From: Verrucomicrobiota bacterium
GTDB lineage: Bacteria > Verrucomicrobiota > Verrucomicrobiia > Opitutales > Opitutaceae
Assembly: GCA_023433275.1 (NCBI GenBank)
Contig: JAEZDN010000049.1
Location: 1-58,443, forward strand
Reading direction: 5' to 3'
Length of the DNA: 58,443 bases
Both the position numbers and the translations under genes were made by a program. The notes below the pieces were generated by a model that saw only the letters and a list, made by a program, of their open reading frames with translations, ran no database searches and was not told where the DNA came from. This document shows, piece after piece, positions 1 to 11,056 of this stretch; position 1 is the first letter of the stretch; each line of letters starts with the position of its first letter.

Positions 1-76
1 GATGGGAAGACGTGGGCGCTGGCGTTTGTTTGGATCGCCTGTAAACAGGCTCCTACATGGGGCGGGGGCGCGGTTG

Positions 77-98
77 GGGTCGGCGCGCGCGCCGACCC
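77..98. terminator. Perfect palindrome downstream of htpG
   Basis: A 22-nt self-complementary sequence (GGGTCGGCG...CGCCGACCC) lies about 50 nt beyond the htpG stop. It could act as a GC-rich transcription terminator for htpG. There is no clear T-run on the htpG side, so it may instead be another dispersed hairpin repeat. Confidence 0.4.
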
Positions 99-150
99 AA
101 CAGGAACGGCAGAGGTGGGATCCGCGATCCCGCCCCAGCCGGATTGGGAC

Positions 151-1995
<1,845 letters not shown>

Positions 1996-2017
1996 GGTAA
2001 GGGTGGTTAAAATGACA

Positions 2018-2040
2018 GAGCCCGCTAGTTTAGCGGGCTC
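2018..2040 (-). terminator. 10-bp stem-loop between the NSS operon and htpG
   Basis: GAGCCCGCTA and TAGCGGGCTC form a perfect 10-bp stem with a 3-nt loop. On the minus strand it lies 33 nt after the small-subunit stop and ends 22 nt before the htpG ATG, and it is followed by TGTCATTTT. It most likely terminates the NSS operon. Because it sits in or next to the htpG leader, it could also act as an mRNA structure controlling htpG. Confidence 0.6.
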
Positions 2041-2073
2041 GGCCAAAAATCAAGCGGGAGAATGCGCGGGGGG

Positions 2074-2229
2074 TCAGTCGCGCGGGAGCTGGTCGTCGTG
2101 GACGGGCTCAATGTGCCCGAGATCGTGGTCCGGCTTGTGGCAGCAGAGCACGCGCCAGATGCAATAGATGAACAGGACGGTCACGAAGCCGACCGAGAAG
2201 AACATGGTGAGCCAGCCGCCGGTAGTCAT
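2074..2229 (-). CDS. MetS-like small subunit of NSS transporter
   Basis: A 51-aa protein with one transmembrane segment (about residues 6-28) and a short charged tail rich in His and Asp. Its ATG overlaps the stop of the upstream NSS transporter in an ATGA quartet (2226-2229), so translation is probably coupled. Small single-span partners encoded directly after sodium-dependent transporters are known as MetS in corynebacterial MetPS, where they support methionine and alanine uptake. Assignment rests on position, size and topology. The substrate in this organism cannot be read from the sequence. Confidence 0.75.
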   Translation of the reverse strand: MTTGGWLTMFFSVGFVTVLFIYCIWRVLCCHKPDHDLGHIEPVHDDQLPRD

Positions 2230-3839
2230 GGGAGGTTTCCTTGAAGTTTGGCCTGCTCGGCCTTGGTCCAACGCTTGCCCGCCTGCGCGATGAGGAGGGC
2301 GACAAAGATGATGGTGATAACGATGAACCCAAAGGCGATGCGGGCGGCGCCGCTGGGTTGGTCGCCGACCAGGTCCGTGATATAACCGGTGGGTTTGAAT
2401 TCGGCGGCGGCGCCGAAGGCGAAGTTCCAGCCGAAGACATTCGCGAGCACGAACATCACGAAGATGGCCAGGAGGTACGTGGGGGTGATGTACTTCATGA
2501 TCGGCTTGTAGAAGGCCGGGATGCGCATTTCGGCGCCCTCGTGCGCCTCGGCCACGCCCTGGTCGACGCCGATGACCCAGCCGAAGACGATGATCAGGAT
2601 GGTGCCGCAGATGAAGATGCCCACGGTGCCGATCCAGAAATCGATCGTGTCGAGCGCCTTCAAGTCCTTGGAGAACCACCAGACGAGCGCGGTGCCGAAC
2701 GCGGTCAGGAGGCCGAGCAGGCCCATGGCCGCCTTCCGGCCCAGGCCGAGGCCTTCCTCGAAGAAGGCGATGCCCGGCTGGAGCATCGAGAGGGAACTCG
2801 TGATGGCGGCGAGGAAGAGCAGGAGGTAGAAGATGGTGGCGAAGAACTGACCGAAGGCCATCTGCGCGAAGACATGGGGCAGGACGTTGAAGCCGAGCCC
2901 GAAGGTGCCCATGCCGACGATGCCCGCGGCGCCGAGGAAGACGAAGGCGGCGGGCACGGTGATGAGGCCGCCCAGGGCAACTTCGCAGAATTCGTTGGCG
3001 GAAGTGGCGGTGAGGCAGCTGAGGACCACGTCGTCCTTTTTCTTCAGGTAGCTGGCGTAGGTGATGATGGCGCCGAACCCGACGGAGAGGGAGAAGAAGA
3101 TCTGGCCCGCGGCGGCGAGCCAGAGCTGGGGGTTCTTGAGGCCGGCGGCGACCTCCTTCGGATTCCACATGTAACCGAGGCCGTTCAGAACGCTCTGGTC
3201 GGGCTTGGTCGGATCCGGCGTGCCCAGCGTGAGGACGCGCCCGAGAATGATGAGGGCGATCACGATCAGGAGGGGCATGCCCCATTTGCACACGAGTTCC
3301 ACGCCCTTGGAGATGCCGCGATAGATGAAGAAGAAGTTCAGCGCGTAAACGAGCACGACGAACAGCCCCACATCGTGCAGGCTGAAGTGGATCGAGGCGC
3401 CGTCCCGGGCCGTGCCGGTGAACGTGGCGAAGAAACCGCCGAAGTCGGTGCCGCGATCCAGGTTGCCGGTGGCGGCGTTGAGGGCGTAGCCGAGGCACCA
3501 CGCCTCGATGTACACGTAATACATGTAGACCATCACCGGGATGATGAAGCCGAGCAGGCCGAGGTATTTCCCAATCGGGTGCTTCACGATGGCGTGGAAA
3601 ATGCCCGGTGAGGAATGGTAGCCGGCGATGCCGCCCTTGCGGCCCATGGTCCACTCGGCCCAGCCGATCGGGATGCCGATCACGAGCAGGGAAATGAAGT
3701 AGGCGATCATGAAGGCCCCGCCTCCATACTGGGCGGCAAGTCCGGGAAACCGAAGGAAATTGCCCAGTCCCACCGCGCTGCCCGCCACCGCCAGAATTAC
3801 GCCGAGCCTGGAACTCCAGGCTTCTTGGGTTTTTGCCAT
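2226..3839 (-). CDS. Sodium-dependent transporter, NSS (SNF) family
   Basis: A 537-aa multi-spanning inner-membrane protein of the neurotransmitter:sodium symporter family, which imports amino acids or related amines with Na+. The N terminus shows the family pattern: SSRLGVILAVAGSAVGLGN, then FLRFPGLAAQYGGGAF, which is the TM1 region lining the substrate and Na+ sites. The usual Trp of the GNxWRFP motif is Leu here. I started it at ATG 3839 (MAKTQEAWSS) because this aligns with family N termini. Upstream in-frame sequence lacks family features and runs across the divergent lpt gene. It is translationally coupled to the 51-aa MetS-like partner. About 12 hydrophobic segments are visible. The substrate is unknown. 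Confidence 0.92.
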   Translation of the reverse strand: MAKTQEAWSSRLGVILAVAGSAVGLGNFLRFPGLAAQYGGGAFMIAYFISLLVIGIPIGWAEWTMGRKGGIAGYHSSPGIFHAIVKHPIGKYLGLLGFIIPVMVYMYYVYIEAWCLGYALNAATGNLDRGTDFGGFFATFTGTARDGASIHFSLHDVGLFVVLVYALNFFFIYRGISKGVELVCKWGMPLLIVIALIILGRVLTLGTPDPTKPDQSVLNGLGYMWNPKEVAAGLKNPQLWLAAAGQIFFSLSVGFGAIITYASYLKKKDDVVLSCLTATSANEFCEVALGGLITVPAAFVFLGAAGIVGMGTFGLGFNVLPHVFAQMAFGQFFATIFYLLLFLAAITSSLSMLQPGIAFFEEGLGLGRKAAMGLLGLLTAFGTALVWWFSKDLKALDTIDFWIGTVGIFICGTILIIVFGWVIGVDQGVAEAHEGAEMRIPAFYKPIMKYITPTYLLAIFVMFVLANVFGWNFAFGAAAEFKPTGYITDLVGDQPSGAARIAFGFIVITIIFVALLIAQAGKRWTKAEQAKLQGNLP

Positions 3840-3941
3840 GCGCGGATGAAAGGAAAAACAATACCTCGTGCAAACCCCAACTGGTGCGGAGGCGCCGATC
3901 GCGGACGATTCGGCTTTGCCACCGGTCAGGGGGCTGGTTCT

Positions 3942-5066
3942 GTGGGTTCGACGTTGAACCTGATCGACCGCTATCTCCTGTCCGAATGGCTCAAGATGCT
4001 GGGCCTGCTGCTCGCGGCGACGCTGGGCCTGCTGCTCATGATCGCGCTGTATGAAAATTTGCGCGACCTGATCCAGGTGGGCGCGGGCGCGGGGGACATC
4101 CTGTGGTACTTCGGCACGCTGATGCCGAGCTACCTCACGGTGGTGCTGCCGATCTCGATGCTGTTGTCCCTGCTCTTCGTGCTGGGAAAGTTGCACCGGA
4201 ACAACGAGCTGACGGCGATCCGAGCGGCGGGCTTGAACATCTTCGCCACGACGCGCGCGCTGTGGTTCGCGGGAATCGCGCTGTCGGGGCTCTCCCTCTG
4301 GCTGAACTCGAGCGTGGTGCCGTGGTCGGTGGAAACCTCCCAGAGCCTGCTCGAGAGTTTCGAATTTCGCGCCGAGGCGGAGAAAAAACCGGGGGACACG
4401 CTGGGGCTGGTCTCGAGCGTCGCGTTCGACAATCGCCCGCAGAACCGCATGTGGTTCATCAACCGGTTCAGCCGCTTTTCGGGCAAGGCGTTTGGTGTGA
4501 CGGTGTCGGAGCTGGACCCGCACCGCCGGGAAAAAACCAGGCTGATGGCGCGCGAGGCGTCGTATGATCCGGCCCGCCGCTCCTGGACCTTCCTCGACGG
4601 GCGCGAGATGTGGTTTGATCCGGAGCTCGGCGAACTGATGCGGTCGGTGACGTTTGCCGAGCGGACCGTGCCGCATTTCACCGAGGACCCCGGGTTGATG
4701 TTGCTGATCGACCGCAAGCCGCAGGACCTGTCGTTCAACCAGCTCCGCCGGATCACGGATTATTTCCACGCGGAGCAGAGCCCGAAGGTGCTGCGGTACG
4801 AGGTGCGGTACTACACGGTGATGTTTTCCACGCTCGGTCCCCTGATCGTCATCGCGATCGCCGTGCCCTTCGCGGTGTCGGGCGTGCGCGTGAGCCCGGC
4901 CGTGGGCGTCTCGAAATCGATCGGCCTGTTCTTCATTTATTATATCCTGAGCACGCTGGCGACGGTGTTGGGCGGTCGCGGCATCATCGAGCCGGCGTGG
5001 GCCGCCGCCATGCCCAACCTGGCGATGATCGGCATCGCGGCGTGGTTCTTTGGCCGGATGCGCTGA
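3942..5066 (+). CDS. LptF/LptG family permease (YjgP/YjgQ)
   Basis: A 374-aa inner-membrane component of the lipopolysaccharide export ABC transporter, which extracts LPS and feeds it to the periplasmic bridge. The topology fits the family: three N-terminal membrane segments (about residues 17-120, with YLTVVLPISMLLSLLFVLGK), a large periplasmic beta-rich domain (about 125-280), and C-terminal membrane segments (FSTLGPLIVIAIAVPFAVSG onward). The start is GTG at 3942, preceded at 8-nt spacing by a G-rich Shine-Dalgarno (AGGGGG). A TTG at 3954 is the alternative. It is divergent from the NSS transporter. LptF and LptG are paralogues and cannot be told apart safely here. No partner lpt gene is adjacent. 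Confidence 0.9.
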   Translation: MGSTLNLIDRYLLSEWLKMLGLLLAATLGLLLMIALYENLRDLIQVGAGAGDILWYFGTLMPSYLTVVLPISMLLSLLFVLGKLHRNNELTAIRAAGLNIFATTRALWFAGIALSGLSLWLNSSVVPWSVETSQSLLESFEFRAEAEKKPGDTLGLVSSVAFDNRPQNRMWFINRFSRFSGKAFGVTVSELDPHRREKTRLMAREASYDPARRSWTFLDGREMWFDPELGELMRSVTFAERTVPHFTEDPGLMLLIDRKPQDLSFNQLRRITDYFHAEQSPKVLRYEVRYYTVMFSTLGPLIVIAIAVPFAVSGVRVSPAVGVSKSIGLFFIYYILSTLATVLGGRGIIEPAWAAAMPNLAMIGIAAWFFGRMR

Positions 5067-5090
5067 GCGGATCGCCTACGCGTGTCGGAA

Positions 5091-5540
5091 TGTAGGGGCG
5101 CGGCTTGGTCATGGTGACAGACATCGTTTACAGTTTGGGTGACAGACATCGCTTACACTTTGCAGTGGCGAGCGACTCGCCGCCAAGCCACTCGCTCCAG
5201 GCATCCACGCCATCTACTTTCACCAACACATCATTGGCATGCGGCACGATACCGATGCCGCCGACATGCGTGCGGTCCGCCCTAGAAGCGCCTACCGGCA
5301 TAGCGGGAGGGGCTGCGCCCCTCCCAGCACCCGCCCCGATCTAATTGGATCACCACTCAACACCTGTAAACGATGTCTGGCACCTCAAGTGTAAGCGATG
5401 TGTGGCACCTCGCCTTGACCGCGCCCTTTTCTCGCTGCGGGAACCGAGGGCGTGGACGAGCCGCGCCCCTACAACCGTACCGTTCGACCGCGCACACTGC
5501 GGAATCGCATTCTGCCTGCATCGCTCAGGCTCAGCTCCCA
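5091..5540 (+). repeat. R2 hairpin repeat, interrupted by a 306-bp element
   Basis: The family consensus begins TGTAGGGGCGCGGCTTGACC and ends near GGCTCAGC, forming a large GC-rich hairpin of about 140 bp. Here the left 17 bp (5091-5107) are separated from the rest (5414-5540) by a MITE-like insertion. The gene-free stretch 5067-6126 holds this repeat, the insertion, a heptamer tract (5660-5708) and the nrdB leader. I see no gene in it. Confidence 0.8.
5108..5413. mobile_element. MITE-like insertion with CTTG target duplication
   Basis: A 306-bp element lies between two copies of CTTG (5104-5107 and 5414-5417), inside an R2 repeat that reads continuously when the element is removed. Each end carries two tandem copies of a roughly 20-nt motif of the form GGTGNCANACATCGYTTACA, and the two ends are inverted relative to each other. 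The interior has no complete transposase. On the minus strand a short open stretch (about 5290-5112) reads HVGGIGIVPHANDVLVKVDG and on to a stop, possibly the 3' tail of a deleted transposase. The IS family is uncertain. The doubled terminal motif recalls solo ends seen around 12895. Confidence 0.65.
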
Positions 5541-5659
5541 TCTCTCGGCTTTCAGCTCCCAGCTGTCAGCCCTCAGCCCTCAGCTCATCACCTGCTAGCC
5601 CTTCGCTCTCCGCAGTCCGCACTCCGCAATTCGCACTTCGCTCTTCGCTCTTCGCTCCC

Positions 5660-5708
5660 AGCTCTCAGCTCTCAGCTCTCAGCTCTTAGCTCTCAGCTCT
5701 TAGCTCTT
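5660..5708. repeat. Tandem AGCTCTY heptamer tract
   Basis: Seven head-to-tail units of AGCTCTC or AGCTCTT. Degenerate versions of the same theme (CAGCCCTCAGC, TTCGCTC) extend upstream to about 5540. No coding role is apparent. Confidence 0.8.
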
Positions 5709-6064
5709 TTCCCCGCGCAAATTTCCCCTCTGAAATTTCCGCTCACGCGCGAAATTTTTCCGTCAAGAAAATATTCGGCGCCTCTCCGCCGCGCGCGCTC
5801 CACCCTGTTTTCCGAGTGAAAACCAACGCGCGCGCGAAAATTTTCGCGCATCGCCGCAAACGCTCACCGCCGCATTTCATGTCGACCCAAAAAGTGACCA
5901 AAAATTTGCACGGCGCGCCGGATTTCTGTTTGACGGTGCCAAACGCGATTCCCATTAGTTGTGGTCAAGGTTCCGGGCATCCACATCCTGTGGTGGTCGA
6001 CAACGTGTTAGGAAGTTTTGGCAACTTGGTCTCGCCAGCGCTTTTTAACCGCCGCTAGACCACA

Positions 6065-6084
6065 GGAAAGCACGGTGCTTTTCC
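6065..6084. promoter_or_regulatory. Inverted repeat in the nrdB leader
   Basis: GGAAAGCAC is followed after one base by GTGCTTTTCC, an almost perfect inverted repeat ending 42 nt before the nrdB ATG. It may be a leader hairpin or a protein-binding site. It does not match the NrdR box consensus. Confidence 0.35.
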
Positions 6085-6126
6085 CCAAAAGATCCGTCCC
6101 TCCGCACCAAGAACAAGGCTACCGCC

Positions 6127-7212
<1,086 letters not shown>

Positions 7213-7243
7213 GGCAACGCCGCCGCCTCGTTATCAGTTATTT

Positions 7244-7325
7244 GTTATTAGTTAAGGGTCCGATCCACCAAGCCACCGCTTCCGCCGGATCGCCTCCCAA
7301 TAACCAATAACCCTTAACCAATAAC
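7244..7325. repeat. Inverted repeat between nrdB and nrdA
   Basis: GTTATTAGTTAAGGGT (7244-7259) pairs with ACCCTTAACCAATAAC (7310-7325) at 15 of 16 positions, with a 50-nt loop. Further TTATTNGTTA-like words lie on both sides (7230-7243 and 7361-7421). The hairpin falls within the likely nrdBA transcript and could attenuate it or protect the upstream message. Confidence 0.6.
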
Positions 7326-7485
7326 TGCCGCCCCCCCGCTCCCATCCCTTTCAGCTAGTCGTTATTTCGTTAAGCCGCCCCCCGTTCGGCCCCCAATAAC
7401 AAATAACAATTAACCAGTAACCTTTCCCCCTCCGTCCCCCTCCCGCCGTCCCTCAGTCCTTCAGCTCTTCAGCCCTTCTCCCCCC

Positions 7486-10400
7486 ATGAGCCATCACGTC
7501 GCCCAAGATCTCGCCCTCAAGAAACTCACCACGGCCCCCCAGGATCAGAAACCGAATTATAACTGGCGCGACATCCTCCGCGACGAGGTCGTCGCCGTCC
7601 CCGAGGTCCAGGTCCTCTGCCCCCACGGCGAGGAACGCTTCGACCTCGCCGAGGTCGCCGACACCGTCGGCCGCTCCCTCTCCAACCTCCTCCTCGCCAA
7701 GGGCGAGAAGGACATCTTCAACGAGAAGAACCAGCGCTTCGTCGCCGACGTCACCCGCGAGGTCGCCTCCAACCTCACCAAGAAAGCCCTCGAACGCGGC
7801 CCGATCCGCGTCTCCCTCCACGACCTCTACGTGCTCATCGAAAAGACCCTCGTCGACAACAACGCCCACGACGTCGCCAAGAGCCTCCTGCTCAAGCGCG
7901 CTTCCAAGCTCAACGCCTCCCGCGACACCCACGGCGTCACCGTCCGCCTCATCCGCCGCAACAACCAGGTCGTCCCTTGGAACGAGGCCAAGATCGAGAT
8001 CGCCATCCGCAAGGCCTTCCTCTCCCTCCAAAAGGATCCCGCCCCCGCCACCGCCATAGCCCGCGCCATCAGCGAGCGCGCCCGCCAGGTGAAACAGGCC
8101 TTCCTCCACATCGAGGAGGTCCAGGACATGGTCCAGGAGGAACTCATGAAGTCCGGCCACTACAAGGTCGCCGAGGACTACATCCTTTACCGCGCCCACC
8201 GCTCCGCCGCCCGCGCCGCCGCCGGCATCACCGAGGAAGCCGCCACCCCGGCCGCCCCCACCGCGCAGCCGACCATGATCGTCGTCCAGCGCCCCGACGG
8301 CTCCACCGAGCTCTGGAACGGCACCGATCTCAAGAAGCGCATCGAGTTCGCCTCCATCGGCCTCGACCTCTGCCTCACCGCCGACGAGATCGAATCCGAG
8401 CTCCGCCGCGCCCTCTTCGACAACATCGCCCTCGGCGACCTCAACAACACGATCGTCCTCAACGCCAAGACCCTGATCGAGAAGGACGCCGACTTCGCGA
8501 AGTTCGCCGGCCGCATCCAGCTCACCTACATCTACGAGGAGGTTCTCGGCTGGGACATCGTCAAGGACGGCATCGGCGCCCTCAAGCGCTTCCACCAGCA
8601 GGCCTTCGCCAAATACATCGACCGCGGCATCGAGATCAAGCGCCTCTCCCCCCGCCTCAAGGAGTACGACCTCGCCAAGGTCGCCGCCGCCCTCGACCCG
8701 TCCGCCGACCTCGAGTTCGACTTCCTCGGCATCCAGACCCTCTACGACCGCTACCTCATCATCGACAAGACCGGCAAGCGCTCCAAGCGCCTCGAGACGC
8801 CCCAGTTCTTCTGGATGCGCGTCGCCATGGGCCTCTTCCTCGACGAGAAGAAGAAGGGCCGCGAGGACTGGGCCATCCGCCTCTACGACCTCTACAAGAG
8901 CCGCCGCTTCTGCAGCTCCACCCCGACCCTCTTCAACGCCGGCACCCTCCACAGCCAGCTCTCGTCCTGCTACCTCTACTACGTCGACGACACCATCGAG
9001 GGCATCTTCCAGCGCGGCATCGCCGACAACGCCTACCTCTCCAAGTGGGCCGGCGGCCTCGGCGGCTCCTGGACCTCCGTCCGCGGCACCGGCGCGCACA
9101 TCGCCGGCACCAACGGCGAATCCCAGGGCGTCATCCCCTTCCTGAAGCTCCACAACGACCAGCTCGTCGCCGTCAACCAGGGCGGCAAGCGCAAGGGCTC
9201 CGGCTGCGCCTACCTCGAGTCCTGGCACAACGACATCTTCGAGTTCCTCGAGCTCCGCCGCAACACGGGTGACGACCGCCGCCGCACCCACGACATGAAC
9301 ACGGCCAACTGGATCCCCGACCTCTTCATGAAGCGCATGGAGGCCCGCGGCACCTGGACCCTGTTCCGCGCCAACGAGACCCCCGACCTCCACCACCTCT
9401 TCGGCAAGAAGTTCGAGCAGCGCTACCTCGAGTACGAGAAGCTCGCCGAGGAAGGCAAGATCCAGGCCCACAAGATCGAGGCCCTTGAGCTCTGGAAGAA
9501 GATGCTCTCGATGCTCTTCGAGACCGGCCACCCCTGGATCACCTTCAAGGATCCCTGCAACGTCCGCTCCCCGCAGGACCACGTCGGCGTCATCCACAGC
9601 TCCAATCTCTGCACCGAGATCACGCTGAACACCTCGAACGACGAGACCGCCGTCTGCAACCTCGGCTCCGTCATCCTCGACTCCCACCTCAAGCCCGACG
9701 GCTCCCTCGACCTCGAGAAGCTCCGCGACACCATCCGCGTCGCCGTCCGCGCCCTCGACAACGTCATCGACATCAACTTCTACCCGACCGAGGCCGCCAA
9801 GCGCTCCAACCTGCGCCACCGCCCGATCGGCATGGGCGTCATGGGCCTCGCCAACGCCCTCTACATGAAGGGCGTCGCCTTCGCCTCGCCCGAAGCCGTC
9901 GAGTTCAACGACGAGTTCATGGAGGCCATCGCCTTCTACGCCTACGAGGCCTCCTCCGACCTCGCCGCCGAGCGCGGCGCCTACTCGACCTACAAGGGCT
10001 CGAAGTGGGACCGCGGCCTCCTGCCCCCCGACACCGTCGACCTCCTTGAGCAGGAGCGCGGCCTCCCGATCAACGTCCCCCGCGGCGGCCGCCTCAATTG
10101 GGAGCCGCTCCGCAAGAAGATCGCCAAGCAGGGCATGCGCAACAGCAACGTCCTCGCCATCGCCCCCACGGCCACGATCTCCAACATCACCAACACCTCC
10201 CCCTGCATCGAGCCCACGTACAAGAACCTGTACGTGAAGAGCAACCTGTCAGGCGAGTTCGTGGTGTTGAATCCGTTCCTCGTGAAGGACCTCAAGGCCC
10301 GCGGCCTGTGGAACCAGGAGATGATCGACGCCCTGAAGTATTTCGACGGCGAGCTGAAGGACATCGAGACGATCCCCGCCGACCTGAAGGCCCGCTACCT

Positions 10401-10845
10401 GACGGCCTTCGACGTCGAGTTCAAGTGGGTGATCGACGCCGCCGCCCGCCGCCAGAAGTGGATCGACCAGGCCCAGTCCGTGAACCTCTGGCTCAAGACC
10501 CCGGACCTGAAGACCCTGAGCCACATGTACCGCTCCGCCTGGCACGGCGGCCTCAAGACGACCTATTATCTCCGCACCCTCGGCGCCTCGAACATCGAGA
10601 AAGCCACGGTCAGCGTGAAAAAGGAAGTCCGCGGTGTTGCGGGTGCAGCGACCAGTGAGCAGTCAGCAGTCAGCGGTCAGCAGTCAGTCACGACTCCTCC
10701 GATGGCCGAAGCTCAGGTCTCAGGTCTCAAGTCTCAGGTCTCCGACTCTTCCGCCCCCGCCAAGCGGGTGTATTCCGCGGAAGAGAAACGCGTCTGCAGT
10801 ATTGAGGCCATGAAGAACGGCGAAGAATGCGAGGCGTGCCAATGA
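7486..10845 (+). CDS. nrdA: Ribonucleotide reductase subunit alpha with N-terminal ATP-cones
   Basis: The catalytic subunit of class I RNR, 1119 aa, much longer than E. coli NrdA (761 aa) and closer to chlamydial NrdA (about 1047 aa). The extra N-terminal part (about residues 25-345) holds three ATP-cone-like segments, which in this family read the ATP/dATP ratio. Active-site residues are present: C495 (SSCYLYYVD), N707, C709 and E711 (SNLCTE), and C724 (AVCNLGSV). The radical-transfer tyrosine pair is Y1027-Y1028 (KTTYYLRTL), and the C-terminal redox pair is C1115-x-x-C1118. Between the core and that pair, residues about 1054-1090 form a low-complexity linker encoded by short DNA repeats. 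The ATG start is followed by sequence that looks genuine, but no good Shine-Dalgarno precedes it. A rho-independent terminator lies downstream. Confidence 0.96.
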   Translation: MSHHVAQDLALKKLTTAPQDQKPNYNWRDILRDEVVAVPEVQVLCPHGEERFDLAEVADTVGRSLSNLLLAKGEKDIFNEKNQRFVADVTREVASNLTKKALERGPIRVSLHDLYVLIEKTLVDNNAHDVAKSLLLKRASKLNASRDTHGVTVRLIRRNNQVVPWNEAKIEIAIRKAFLSLQKDPAPATAIARAISERARQVKQAFLHIEEVQDMVQEELMKSGHYKVAEDYILYRAHRSAARAAAGITEEAATPAAPTAQPTMIVVQRPDGSTELWNGTDLKKRIEFASIGLDLCLTADEIESELRRALFDNIALGDLNNTIVLNAKTLIEKDADFAKFAGRIQLTYIYEEVLGWDIVKDGIGALKRFHQQAFAKYIDRGIEIKRLSPRLKEYDLAKVAAALDPSADLEFDFLGIQTLYDRYLIIDKTGKRSKRLETPQFFWMRVAMGLFLDEKKKGREDWAIRLYDLYKSRRFCSSTPTLFNAGTLHSQLSSCYLYYVDDTIEGIFQRGIADNAYLSKWAGGLGGSWTSVRGTGAHIAGTNGESQGVIPFLKLHNDQLVAVNQGGKRKGSGCAYLESWHNDIFEFLELRRNTGDDRRRTHDMNTANWIPDLFMKRMEARGTWTLFRANETPDLHHLFGKKFEQRYLEYEKLAEEGKIQAHKIEALELWKKMLSMLFETGHPWITFKDPCNVRSPQDHVGVIHSSNLCTEITLNTSNDETAVCNLGSVILDSHLKPDGSLDLEKLRDTIRVAVRALDNVIDINFYPTEAAKRSNLRHRPIGMGVMGLANALYMKGVAFASPEAVEFNDEFMEAIAFYAYEASSDLAAERGAYSTYKGSKWDRGLLPPDTVDLLEQERGLPINVPRGGRLNWEPLRKKIAKQGMRNSNVLAIAPTATISNITNTSPCIEPTYKNLYVKSNLSGEFVVLNPFLVKDLKARGLWNQEMIDALKYFDGELKDIETIPADLKARYLTAFDVEFKWVIDAAARRQKWIDQAQSVNLWLKTPDLKTLSHMYRSAWHGGLKTTYYLRTLGASNIEKATVSVKKEVRGVAGAATSEQSAVSGQQSVTTPPMAEAQVSGLKSQVSDSSAPAKRVYSAEEKRVCSIEAMKNGEECEACQ
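10652..10742 (+). repeat. Short tandem repeats inside nrdA
   Basis: Two tracts lie within the coding sequence: GCAGTCAGC-type words at 10652-10690 and CTCAGGTCTCAAGTCT-type words at 10713-10742. They resemble the intergenic short-repeat tracts of this genome more than coding DNA. They stay in frame and encode a Ser/Gln/Val-rich linker. Confidence 0.7.
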
Positions 10846-10931
10846 CACGCCGAGCTGCGACAGTGGCCTCCATAGCCTCGGCGACGGAGGCAGCCTGCCA
10901 GTGAGAGCCAACTACACCTCCTAAACTTCCG

Positions 10932-10966
10932 GGCCGCGGTCGACGAAAGTCACCGCGGCCTTTTTT
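10932..10966 (+). terminator. Rho-independent terminator after nrdA
   Basis: A 9-bp GC stem (GGCCGCGGT / ACCGCGGCC) extends through a one-base bulge to GAC-GAAA-GTC, giving a GAAA tetraloop, and is followed directly by six T. It lies 87 nt after the nrdA stop. Confidence 0.9.
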
Positions 10967-11056
10967 AACCGACATCCGTTCTCCTCCCAGTGTATAAGAA
11001 GCACTCAACGTTGCTGTTCTGACTCGTCAGCTTCGGGTCGCGCCATTCTTCATTAT

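Noticed and set aside
1996..2070. CIRCE element (HrcA operator) before htpG
   Set aside because: The hairpin arms are GAGCCCGCTA/TAGCGGGCTC with a 3-nt loop, not the CIRCE arms with a 9-nt centre.
2241..3611. A 456-codon open frame antisense to the NSS transporter
   Set aside because: Composition is Glu/Gly/Asp/Ala-rich with no family features. The opposite strand encodes a well-conserved transporter.
5930..5958. Sigma70-like promoter (TTGACG, 17 nt, CATTAG) before nrdB
   Set aside because: The -10 matches only three of six positions and lies about 170 nt from the start codon. Not strong enough to annotate.
5740..6126. NrdR box upstream of nrdB
   Set aside because: I looked for the ACACTATATNNNGTGT-type consensus and found no acceptable pair.
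7453..9819. A 788-codon open frame antisense to nrdA
   Set aside because: A shadow frame with Glu/Val/Leu/Gly-only composition, opposite a clearly conserved RNR gene.
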